The notes below the pieces were generated by a model. The model was not told the DNA's origin, made no database searches, and saw only the letters and a list, made by a program, of their open reading frames with translations. Both the position numbers and the translations under genes were made by a program. A stretch of DNA of 10,391 nucleotides, taken from positions 1 through 10,391 of the forward strand of contig JADNYV010001030.1 in the NCBI GenBank assembly GCA_015501055.1, read 5' to 3'. The stretch comes from Mucidula mucida (Eukaryota; Basidiomycota; Agaricomycetes; Agaricales; Physalacriaceae). Position 1 is the stretch's first letter. Each line of letters begins with the position of its first letter. Of this stretch, positions 1-6,993 are shown piece after piece.

Positions 1-90
1 TAAACGAGATTGGAACTAAAGTACAATAACAAGCCCCCAATAAGATATGATGAGATGTGAAAATGTGTAAAAATATGGCAATTCATAACA
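1..90 (-). repeat. 3' LTR, partial and internally deleted
   Basis: On the minus strand this starts at 90 with TGTTATGAATTGCC, directly after a polypurine tract. Positions 90-30 match 4202-4145 and positions 29-1 match 3809-3781 of the other LTR, so the 335 bp equivalent to 3810-4144 are missing here. The missing part is U3 and contains the TATA box seen in the other copy. The remainder of this LTR (equivalent of about 3649-3780) should lie left of position 1. Five substitutions, all transitions, and 3 nt of indels separate the two copies over the shared part. Confidence 0.88.
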
Positions 91-104
91 TCACCCCCTT
101 TAAG
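91..104 (-). other. Polypurine tract of the LTR element
   Basis: The minus strand reads CTTAAAGGGGGTGA and abuts the TGT start of the 3' LTR at 90. A purine run at this position primes plus-strand DNA synthesis in LTR retroelements. The end of the pol-like reading frame runs into it: the frame downstream of the chromodomain ends in a TAA overlapping the tract. Confidence 0.85.
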
Positions 105-640
105 GCGCAAGTTCCATTCTGCACCAGAGTCGCTCCATGAGGGCTGCAGAGGGTAGCGTGACGTCAAGGGGTTCAGTATTGGGCGGTGGCATGGGTCGGA
201 ATAAATGAGATGGAAACTGCAACATGGAACTTCAATTCGAGCAAGCGCAGGTGGCTTCGGCTTATTGGGTACTGTTGGTGAAATCGCGATAGCTTCTGGC
301 ATTCTTGAGATTGCATGCCGGTTCCCATGTCCGCTTGTGTGTGCCATAACCCTTCCAGTGAACTTGTATTGAAACCCCCGCGTACTTTCGGGAATTAACC
401 ACTTTCTCAACTTCCCATTCCGGTTTCGCCTTCTAACACAGGTGGCGGACAGTGTCTCGGGGTTGTGTCGGAAACTGGGGCTCGTGATAAGGCGTCAACA
501 GGGCTTTATTGAACAGGGATGATGCTTTTCCAGTGTAAGGAATCTGGAGCTTGTAAGAGCTCGTCCGACTTTCTTGATCACTTTGAACGGCCCGAAGTGT
601 TTGTCATCGAGTTTCTTCATTGGTCGTCCGTGCTGAGATT
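105..640 (-). pseudogene. Integrase C-terminal domain and chromodomain, broken
   Basis: On the minus strand from about 640 to 480 the translation reads RPMKKLDDKHFGPFKVIKKV, then after a frameshift SSYKLQIP and LFNKALLTPYHE. This is the GPY/F-type module that ends gypsy integrases. From about 430 to 265 a chromodomain follows, with the recognisable strings EWEVEKVVNSRKYAG, VHWKGYGTHKRTWEPACNL and ARSYRDF. The W-K-G-Y and T-W-E-P cores are typical of retroelement chromodomains. Two different frames are needed within the chromodomain, and a stop lies just before it. The remaining tail to the polypurine tract is proline-rich and ends with ALMERLWCRMELAP and a stop. In chromoviruses this domain binds histone marks and steers integration; here it is inactive by decay. 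Confidence 0.85.
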
Positions 641-1284
641 TGTCCCTTCCAGCCATACTTTGTCGCCTTCCTTGTACTCCACTGCCTCTGTCCGCTTCCT
701 GTCATAAAACCGTTCCATGTCCTCTTTTGCCATCTTCAATGCTGACCCCACTTCGTCCCATGTTTTCCTCATGCCGTCGGCAAACTCCTGCGCAGTCTCA
801 TTTCTTGATGCCGTTTTTGGAGTGGTGCCTTTGTAGGGGTGTTTGTCCATGTCTGCGAAGAACGGAGTGACTTTGATTGCCGAGTGTACCCGATCATTGT
901 AAACGAGTTCGGCAGAGGGTAATCATTCATGCCAGTCGTTCTGATGGTAATTGATGAATAACCGTAAGAAATGTTCTATCTCTTGGTTCAGCTGTTCCGT
1001 TTGCCCATTTGCCTGTGAATGATATGCCGTTGTGAAATTTCCTTCAATGCCCAGCAACCGGTACAACTCCTTCATGAAGCGTAAGTGATATTGCGGCCCT
1101 CGATCATGTATCATCTGCCGCGGTAATCCATGTATAGGAAAGATGTGATCGCGGTAAATACGAGCCATGCCTTCTGACGTCAGGGTAGTGTATGTTGGTA
1201 TGATGCGTAACCGCTTTGTGAAATGATCCACAAATGTGCTGATCGCATTGTATCCTCCCGACTCCGGCAACTCGCGATCATGTC
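617..1284 (-). pseudogene. Integrase catalytic core (rve) and following linker, broken
   Basis: The core runs in one frame from 1270 down to 617 with a single in-frame TGA at 923-925, where the family normally has Trp after NDWHE. Visible landmarks are ELPESGGYNAISTFVDHF, the second catalytic Asp in MIHDRGPQY, YHSQANGQTEQLNQEIEHFL with the catalytic Glu, and FINYHQNDWHE. After the stop the same frame continues through MDKHPYKGTTPK and a helical stretch with FYDRKRTEAVEYKEGDKVWL, the start of the C-terminal domain. The first catalytic Asp (probably the codon at 1282-1284, read as G-T-D-M-I) is in another frame from both its upstream and downstream neighbours. The enzyme would join element ends to host DNA, but this copy cannot be translated whole. 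Confidence 0.9.
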
Positions 1285-1736
1285 CGTCCCACTTTCTCCC
1301 ATGGTTCGCTTGGTACGTCTATAGGATGGAGGGGTGCAGCCGGCTTTGTGCAATGTGACTTTGTAACTTGGCATTTTGACACCCTTCTACGTATTCGCGG
1401 ACGTCTCGGCTGATTCCTGGCCACCAATAGGTGCATGTGATCAACTCGAGGGTCTTGTATCGTCCGGGATGCCCTGCAAGCTGTGCGTTGTGATGCATTT
1501 CCAATAACTTTTCCCCGCAATTCCTTGTCCTTTGGTATGTAAATACGATCTTTTCATATAATAAGTCCATTTTCCTTCTCTTCCCCTCCTTTTTCTTTGT
1601 TTTCTAATGCTTTTTGTATGTATCTGTCTTTGTTTCCTTTTCTTTGTTTGATTTTGTTAAGTAATTTGTCCTCTGGTGTAGCTACTGTATGTAAAGAAAA
1701 TTGAATTTGTGATATAAAAAACTTTGGTTTTAGCAA
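1285..1736 (-). pseudogene. RNase H-integrase linker and integrase zinc-binding domain, broken
   Basis: From 1736 down, the frame reads through KFFISQIQ, TPEDKLLNKIKQRK, IQKALENKEKGGEEKENGLII and then a TGA. This is the usual charged linker between RNase H and integrase, which explains the AT-rich, low-complexity look of 1560-1740. A shifted frame then gives the HHCC domain: LLEMHHNAQLAGHPGRYKT, TYWWPGISRDVREYVEGC. The second Cys of the zinc site is out of frame; it reappears in the next frame as CQVTKSHCTKPAAPLHPIDV, which leads to the integrase core. At least three reading frames are needed over about 450 bp. Confidence 0.85.
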
Positions 1737-2250
1737 AGCAATGTTTTTGTTATCTTTTTCCCCCTTCTCAAGGCCTGTATCCTTGACAAGGCATCAGCTT
1801 TTCTCATCGTCCTGCCCGGCTTATGAATCATCTGTATGTCATACTCTGCCAACTCCGTAACCCATCTCACCTGCCTCCGATTCAACTTCTGTGGCTTCCA
1901 AAAGTACTGAAGGTTTTGATGATCGGTAAAAACCTCCACTGTCTTGTTGCTCCTAGGAGATACTGCCTCCAGTCTTAATTGAGTCCATGATAGCCACATT
2001 TCCTTGTCATAGATCTCGTAGTTGCGTCACTTCATTTAGCGGCAAGATCGAAAGCCACTGGTCTCCATTTCCCGTCAACAAACTGGGAAAGAACAGCCCC
2101 TTTGCATAGTTCGAGGAGTCCCCTCAACTCAAAACTTGCCATCGTCGCGTGGTACATCAGGACGGGTTCTTCTGTCATCCTCCGTTTCAACTCCTCAAAC
2201 GCCTCATGCTGTTCCTCTCCCCAAACCCATTCGCCCTTCCCGGTTAGCAA
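1737..2250 (-). pseudogene. RNase H domain of the gypsy pol, broken
   Basis: The minus-strand translation shows EEQHEAFEELKRRMTEEPVL, then GAVLSQFVDGKWRPVAF, both characteristic of the RT thumb and RNase H junction. After a stop near 2032 another frame has NYEIYDKEM, and downstream VEVFTDHQNLQYFWKPQKLN, RRQVRWVTELAEYD and KADALSR, which close the domain. The acidic residues of YDKEM and FTDHQN are visible. The first catalytic Asp, normally found just before the GAVLSQ string, is not: that stretch reads FELRGLLELCK, apparently out of frame. RNase H would remove the RNA strand of the RNA-DNA hybrid during reverse transcription. Confidence 0.88.
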
Positions 2251-3060
2251 TGTCAAGGCTTTGCTACTCCCGCAAATCCCCGGATGAAATGTCAGTAAAA
2301 GTTGCAGAAGCCCAGAAATGACTGTACTTCCTTCTTCTTTGTCGGCTCCTTCCATTCCTTCACTACGGCCACTTTTGCCGGATCCATCTTCACTTCTCCT
2401 CCTCCAACAATAACTCCCAAGTAATCTACAGTATGTGCCTCAAAACTACATTTCTTGGGTTTTAAATACAACTTATTTACTTGTAATATCTCTAGTACTT
2501 GTCATACGATATGCCTGTTCTTCCAAGTGTTCGTAAAGATAAGTATATGTCTCAAGTAAACTATAACATGTCCTTCATCGATCAACTCCTTCAGAATGTG
2601 ATTCATGAACAATTGAAAGTCGCCGGTGAGTTTGTAAGTCCAAAGAACATGACTGAGGGCTCAAACAGGCCTCGGTTTGTTCTGAACACGCTTTCCATCA
2701 TCACCTTCTTTGATCCGATGTTTTGTAACCCCATTGGACATCCATCTTTGTAAACCACTTCGCTCCTTTAGCTTGTCAATAAGTTCCTGGATCAACGGCA
2801 AGGGATATTGGTTTTTGATTGTCATGTCGTTCAATTTCCGATAATCCTGTACGGGCCGAAGACTTCTGTCCTTCTTCTTGACAAAGAAGAATGGTGAGCC
2901 ATGGGTGAGATTGATGGCGTATGTGTCCCGTGCTATGTTTTCCTCCAAGAACTCGTCTAATGCCTTCTGCTCGGATGGACTAAGGGGATAGACCTTGCAA
3001 TCAACCGGTTTGGAACCAGGCATGAGTTCTATCGCGTGATCCCAGGGTCTTGCTCCGGTA
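2251..3060 (-). pseudogene. Reverse transcriptase domain of the gypsy pol, inactivated
   Basis: Fingers and palm are read from 3023 leftwards: KVYPLSPSEQKALDEFLEEN, SPFFFVKKKDRSLRPVQDYR, KLNDMTIKNQYPLPLIQELI. The stretch with the first catalytic Asp (K-M-D-V-Q-W-G-Y) is only found in a different frame from its neighbours, so two compensating frameshifts flank it. After a TGA near 2661 the frame continues, with family-like wording around the F-G-L-T-N-S-P region altered. The catalytic motif expected as Y-L-D-D is Y-L-R-H at 2547-2558, followed by ILIFT. Further on come LYLKPKKCSFEAHTVDYLGV and KKEVQSFLGFCNFY, typical of the thumb. Both the frame breaks and the lost aspartates make this copy inactive. 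Confidence 0.92.
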
Positions 3061-3648
3061 GCTTGTCAAAGTCCGCCTTGCTAAATACATGGAGAATTCC
3101 TCAATGTAAGGTGCAGCAGCGGATGAAGGCTGTTGTGATCTCAGCTTTTCACCGCTTTTGCGATAGTTGTCCCAGTCCATCCAAAACAACTGCTCTCCCT
3201 CCTCCAGCTTCTCTTCTACATCTTCTCCTTCATCTTCTGGCGAGTCATACTCAGGTAGATAGCCGCAACGGTCTGGGCATTGATCAAAAGTCAATGTGAT
3301 TCCATCCAGTTGATTGGGGTTGTGATATCGTAGCCAATCTAGCCCCAAAAAGATACTTGTTTTGCCAAGATTGGTGACGGCCAACTCAATCTTTTTGGCT
3401 GATCACCAATCTTCATCGGACCTCCACAAAACCTTTGATTGCTCCTCCCTCGTTTAGGGTTCCATCCGCATTATAGACAGGAGCTTGACCGGTAACTCCT
3501 TGATTGGGAGTCCGTTCTTCTCGACAAATTCTTTATTGACGCAAGAACCCGTTGCTCCGCTGTCGAGAAGGGCACTTGTTTCCCATTCAGAGCCTGTGTG
3601 TACGCTCTCTATGGTTACTCGGAGTTGCATGTTCAACAATCAGGGATG
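3061..3648 (-). pseudogene. Aspartic protease domain of the gypsy element and linker to RT, broken
   Basis: The frame from 3639 to 3454 reads LRVTIESVHTGSEWETSALL and then DSGATGSCVNKEFVEKN. The D-S-G-A-T string is the active-site motif of retropepsin-like proteases. After a frameshift near 3454, TNLGKTSIFLGLDWLRYHNP (3384 to about 3320) gives the C-terminal half of the fold, followed by an acidic linker rich in Glu and Asp that leads to RT. In these elements the protease follows gag in a polyprotein, but here only about 10 nt separate the first protease codons from the probable LTR end. Gag, the leader and the primer-binding site are therefore deleted. Confidence 0.85.
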
Positions 3649-4202
3649 TGTGGTAGTGGTAGAAGGTACTTCTGATCTTCTGTTAGCGACTGACTATAGC
3701 CACATGACTAAACCAGGTACCACAGAGAGACTTAGGGAAAGAAAGTGTTTGTGTTCGTAGAACTAGGCTAGCCAGGTGTATAAACGAGATCGGAACTAAA
3801 GTACAATAATACTACACTACTGCTTATATACTAGTAAGCCTGTGTTTGGGACTCCTTGTCCATATGTGTTTCCGCTAGGGATAACTCCACGCCCTTGACC
3901 CAGTGTTGTATGCTACTAGTCCATTTTGTATGCAGTGGTAACTGCATGTAAGTAATAATACTGAAACAACCATGTGTGTTACAAGTGTCGGTGGTGTGTA
4001 TACAATAGGGAGTCCATGAGGTATCGACATGTATGATGTCATCCATGTGTTGGGTGTGTGTCCGACATGAGTACGGCTTCGGTAATGAAAAGGAGTATGA
4101 TTGGTGATGAAACAGATGATGAAACAGTCCATTGGTTGATAAGACAAGCCCCCGATAAGATATGATAAGATTGAAAATGTGAAAATATGGCGATTCATGA
4201 CA
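3649..4202 (-). repeat. 5' LTR of the gypsy element, near full length
   Basis: The minus strand starts at 4202 with TGTCATGAATCGCC and is collinear with the other LTR at 4202-4145 and 3809-3781. The far end is not fixed by a second copy inside the window. I place it near 3649 because the minus strand reads CTACCACACA there (an ACA end for a TGT start) and protease coding sequence begins immediately after. That makes it about 554 bp. The open frames on both strands inside it have no recognisable protein content. Confidence 0.8.
3821..3830 (-). promoter_or_regulatory. Putative LTR TATA box
   Basis: The minus strand reads TATATAAGCA in the LTR, followed about 20-40 nt later by the conserved block 3809-3781. 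A TATA box here would start element transcription leftwards. It lies in the segment absent from the 3' LTR copy. Inferred from motif and position only. Confidence 0.5.
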
Positions 4203-4518
4203 GGGCACTTTCAAGGCTGTTTGTTTTAAGGTGGCTCTGTTGCCCCCCAGATCTCAAGGTGCTATATGCAGTGTGTCAGAAGCATACCGGAACATACCTA
4301 CTCACGTGTCTCAGTGGCCAGGGACAGTGGTTCAGATTCCAAGCAATAATTTTGTTGTGGATCCGTATTGTGCGTTTGGAGTGTCTTCCGCATGTGGAGT
4401 TTTTGGCAGTGTTGATGATGCAGCAGCGGACATTCTGTGCGCGTCTGGTATTGGTCCCTTGTCAAAATGTGTTGACAATCATTTCCTTCTGTGTATCTTG
4501 CTCCAGTATCTTAAGTAG
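4203..4518 (+). pseudogene. Reverse transcriptase palm of the DIRS-like element, broken
   Basis: One plus-strand frame is open from the LTR boundary to a TAG at 4516-4518. It begins G-T-F-K and contains LLPPRSQGAICSVSEAYRNI, PTHVSQWPGTVVQIPS, FGVSSACGVFGSVDDAAADI and GIGPLSKCVDNHFLL. The S-E-A-Y-R...SQWPG segment corresponds to the first palm motif and V-D-N-H (4471-4482) to the second. In family members the latter reads V-D-D-H, as I recall, so the second Asp appears to be replaced by Asn through a G-to-A change. No start codon is expected here because the upstream half of the domain lies on the other side of the LTR element. Confidence 0.75.
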
Positions 4519-5145
4519 TATGAAAGAGTACAGATGTAGTTTACACACTTGCATTATTGCACATAGCAAGCATCAACAAACGGGTGGCCACATTTGGTGG
4601 TAAGGCAAAGATTCAGAATTATTCCCACAGGAATTCAATAAAAACATGCTTTTTCCTTTGTGGAATCTATCTGCAGCTTCTATTTGGTCCAAAGAAGACA
4701 CTAAGTTTATATACTGCTTTGCAAATGTTAACTCCATTTCTGGGCTCTTGGGTCTACCCATAAAAAATCATCAAAAAATTTCCTTTCTCTTCGAGCGTCG
4801 TCCCTTTTACTAGTATTGGCTTCAACATTGACACTTGTCTGCTGTTCTTACCGCAGGAATGTTGCAAGAAGTACCTTGCATCCATTGCACTTTAGAACAC
4901 AACTGCCACACATGATAAGAAGGAGACAGAGAAGCTTTACGGCCAGCTTCTCTCATGCACGCGGGTTATACCCATAAAATGTGCATACCTCACGACCTTG
5001 GAATACTTCCTGGGTGTTTTGGTAATGCACCATTCAAACCACAAACACCACCTTAGGGGACCAAGCACAACCTATTTTGGTGGTCTACACAATTATTAGA
5101 TGAACATCTCACTCAATGAATTCCTCAACCTGTTCAAGTCTGGGA
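4519..5145 (+). pseudogene. RT thumb/connection region of the DIRS-like element, heavily decayed
   Basis: No long frame survives, but short pieces in different plus-strand frames follow the family order. At 4691-4813 there is KEDTKFIYCFANVNSISGLL followed by GLPIKNHQKISFLFERRPF. At 4923-5043 there is ETEKLYGQLLSCTRVIPIKC then AYLTTLEYFLGVL. Near 5017-5065 there is FGNAPFKPQTPPLRGP. These resemble the connection between RT and RNase H in the basidiomycete family. The identification rests on order and wording; each piece alone would be weak. Confidence 0.6.
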
Positions 5146-5700
5146 CTGTAGTGCTTTCTTAGAAGCCAGCTCAGGTGTGGGTATTGCAGTTGTTATTGGC
5201 AAGTGGTGGTGAGTGTGGCGCTTGGTACCAGGTGGAATACCTCGACCAAGTGTGACATCCAGTGAGCTGAGGCCGTTGGCTTTGAATTATTGGTCCTATT
5301 CATTGTCAGACTTGGTACAGAACATTCAGATTAACCATTTGTTCCTTAGACTAATGGTTTGTGTTTTCTAGGTACCTGTAACCGCTGTTTTGTCAAGGTC
5401 TTCAGTGACAACACCGCCGTTGTTGAAGGATGGTGGAAAAATTGCAGTTGTAACAAGGCCGTCAACATCATCTTTAAACACATACACAATGTGTGCTCCG
5501 CTGCTGATATCACAATATTTACCCACTACATTAAGTCAGGAAACAACCCGGCAGACAATCCCTCTTGAGGCATATACAGCTCTCCTACTTCCTTCTGCCC
5601 GACATTGCACTACCAGGAGATTTTGCCCAGTTCCTCATTGCATAGGATCAACTGCTTCTCCTTGCAGAGTGTCAGCATGGCAATATTGTTCCTCTACCAA
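5146..5700 (+). pseudogene. RNase H-like domain of the DIRS-like element, broken
   Basis: At 5153-5240 the frame reads FLEASSGVGIAVVIGKWW, a TGA, then VWRLVPGG. The family has Asp where this copy has the Glu of L-E-A-S-S, as I recall. At 5389-5565 another frame gives KVFSDNTAVVEGWWKNCSCN, KAVNIIFKHIHNVCSAADIT and YIKSGNNPADNPS, the C-terminal half with the SDN and NPAD motifs. It ends at a TGA at 5566-5568 where an Arg (CGA) is expected, followed in frame by GIY. From about 5570 to 5700 a Ser/Pro-rich linker toward the recombinase is suggested in mixed frames. Confidence 0.72.
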
Positions 5701-5989
5701 AGCCAACAAATCCCTCTTCCCTTGAGAATATTTTACCATAGCAGGATTTTGACTGGCTCCCAGAGCCGCTCGTTGACATCAACTCGTGTTTCTGACCTCC
5801 CACAACAAAGACACATATCCCGGTTCAAGCCCTGTCCTCCTCATTTATCCATCAGCCCTTCACCACTACGCAAGCATGTTGCTGCCGGATTGCCTGATTC
5901 AGTAGCTGCCAACCACTGTTTGTTTGGCGGTATCTGGTCTTCTTAACTGTTGACATGACCGGCTCCGCAACATGATTTCTTTGCCTATG
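5701..5989 (+). other. Linker between RNase H and recombinase of the DIRS-like element
   Basis: There is no conserved domain. A frame open from 5605 to 5946 is rich in Ser, Pro, Leu and His, with PPHLSISPSPLRKHVAAG near 5840-5890, which I take as the linker ahead of the recombinase. Direct evidence is limited to position and composition. Confidence 0.4.
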
Positions 5990-6993
5990 CTAATGGAACA
6001 CTTGAGACCTACGGGTCTGGACTATTATTGTGGAACATCTTCTGTGATTGTTGATGTGTCCCAGAAGATCAGAGATGCCCAGTGCTGGCAGTTCTGGTAT
6101 TCAGTTTCATTGCAACGCTAGCAGGATCTACACTGGTGGAACAATCTCAGGGTATGTCGCAGGCGTGCGCGCTTGGCATATCATCCATGGCGCGTCGTGG
6201 GTCATGAAAGACGACAAGTTGGATGTGCTGCTACGCGTTGACGCCAGAGTCCTTGAAACAGAAGAAATGTCTGCCATACATGATTCCGTCATTAAGGCAC
6301 TTTTATCTCACCTGGATCTCAGTGTGCCTCAGAACGCAGCTGTGGCTGCTTGTCCTGTCAACAACTTTCTACTCCGCTGCACGCTTGGGCAAGTTTACGG
6401 TTTGAACCCAAACTAGCTTTGATCCGAAGTTTCATGTCAAGCCTTCAGACGTTGAAATGGTGACAGTCATTCATTGTCCAGTGTTCTTGCTTGGGTCTTA
6501 ATGGTTCATTTGTTCAGGTGACTGATCGCAACGGCCTCCAGCAGACTACCTTTCATTTGCCATGGACTAAAGTATCCCCGACGGGCGAGGATGTATTTTG
6601 GGCACAACAGACAGGAACGAGTGGCCCGGAGCATCTGCTGCGGGTGCACTTGGCTTTGAATCATCCTCCCCAGAACGGACATTTGTTCGTGTACAAGCAG
6701 AAGGGGAAGTTTTGGCCTTTAACAAAGTCCGCATTCATTAGGCAAATACATTTGGCGGTTACAAAGGCAAGCCTCAAGCCTCTACAAGGTCATGGCATTC
6801 GAATTGGTGCGACATTGGAGTACCTCTTGCGCGGTGTGTCCTTTGAGGCGGTCAAGACAATCAGACGATGGGCGAGTGATGCCTTTTGCGGTACCTGCGC
6901 AAGCACGCTGCAATTTTAGCCATATACATGCAGGCGGATCCAGTGTTGCACGAGAAGTTTATAACATATACCTTACCTCCGATTCGGAACTGA
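5990..6993 (+). pseudogene. Tyrosine recombinase of the DIRS-like element, broken
   Basis: The N-terminal DNA-binding part is seen at 6012-6260: TYGSGLLLWNIFCD, then in the frame from 6048 YTGGTISGYVAGVRAWHIIH and WVMKDDKLDVLLRVDARV. The catalytic part includes TTFYSAARLGKFTV (Arg at 6382-6384), FHLPWTKVSPTGEDVFW (candidate Lys), GHGIRIGATLEYLLRG (His 6791-6793, Arg 6800-6802), RRWASDAF (Trp 6869-6871), and the probable nucleophile Tyr at 6892-6894 in YLRKHAAILAIYMQADPVLH. The R-K-HxxR-W-Y layout defines the family. The Tyr is out of frame with HxxR by one missing base (5 nt instead of 6 between 6886 and 6892). Other breaks lie near 6350 and at the TGA at 6403-6405. The C-terminal frame ends at TGA 6991-6993. 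Confidence 0.82.
6460..6517 (+). other. Probable 58-nt spliceosomal intron in the recombinase gene
   Basis: It starts GTGACAGTC and ends TTGTTCAG, with a branch-like CTTAAT upstream of the acceptor. Removing it joins FDPKFHVKPSDVEM to VTDRNGLQQTTFHLP in phase 0 between two different frames, restoring continuous family-like sequence. The donor is not the best consensus. An alternative is a nonfunctional indel. Confidence 0.6.

Larger units (their letters stand above)
1..4202 (-). mobile_element. Degenerate chromodomain Ty3/gypsy LTR retrotransposon (chromovirus type)
   Basis: A copy-and-paste retroelement read on the minus strand. The domain order protease, RT, RNase H, integrase, chromodomain, polypurine tract, LTR is visible in translation and is the Ty3/gypsy order (integrase after RNase H). 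The last domain, a chromodomain, places it with the chromoviruses, in which it guides integration to chromatin. The two LTR copies share 1-29 with 3781-3809 and 30-90 with 4145-4202. The element cannot act alone: there is no gag and no primer-binding site, there are frameshifts and stops in most domains, and one catalytic RT motif is altered. The 3' LTR runs off the left edge of the window, so the outer left flank and target-site duplication cannot be seen. Assignment to Ty3/gypsy is firm. The exact clade is from recall of basidiomycete elements. Confidence 0.95.
4203..6993 (+). mobile_element. Degenerate DIRS-like (RT plus tyrosine recombinase) retroelement, 5'-truncated
   Basis: The plus strand carries, in order, an RT palm, a connection region, an RNase H-like domain and a tyrosine recombinase, the DIRS order. 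DIRS elements integrate with a tyrosine recombinase instead of a DDE integrase. The protein wording matches, from recall, a family widespread in Agaricomycete genomes, usually annotated as hypothetical proteins or DNA breaking-rejoining enzymes. Many frameshifts and stops interrupt it. The left part (start of RT and anything before it) is cut off by the LTR element ending at 4202 and should continue beyond the left edge of the window. Terminal repeats were not found. A Crypton origin is less likely because RT and RNase H pieces are present in the same order and orientation. Confidence 0.8.

Noticed and set aside
1560..1740. AT-rich, pyrimidine-rich low-complexity stretch that could suggest an origin or scaffold region
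   Set aside because: On the minus strand it translates to the Lys/Glu-rich linker between RNase H and integrase, which explains the composition.
3831..4214. Two overlapping minus-strand open frames of 107-127 codons
   Set aside because: They lie wholly within the LTR, have no family-like wording and are expected by chance in a stop-poor LTR.
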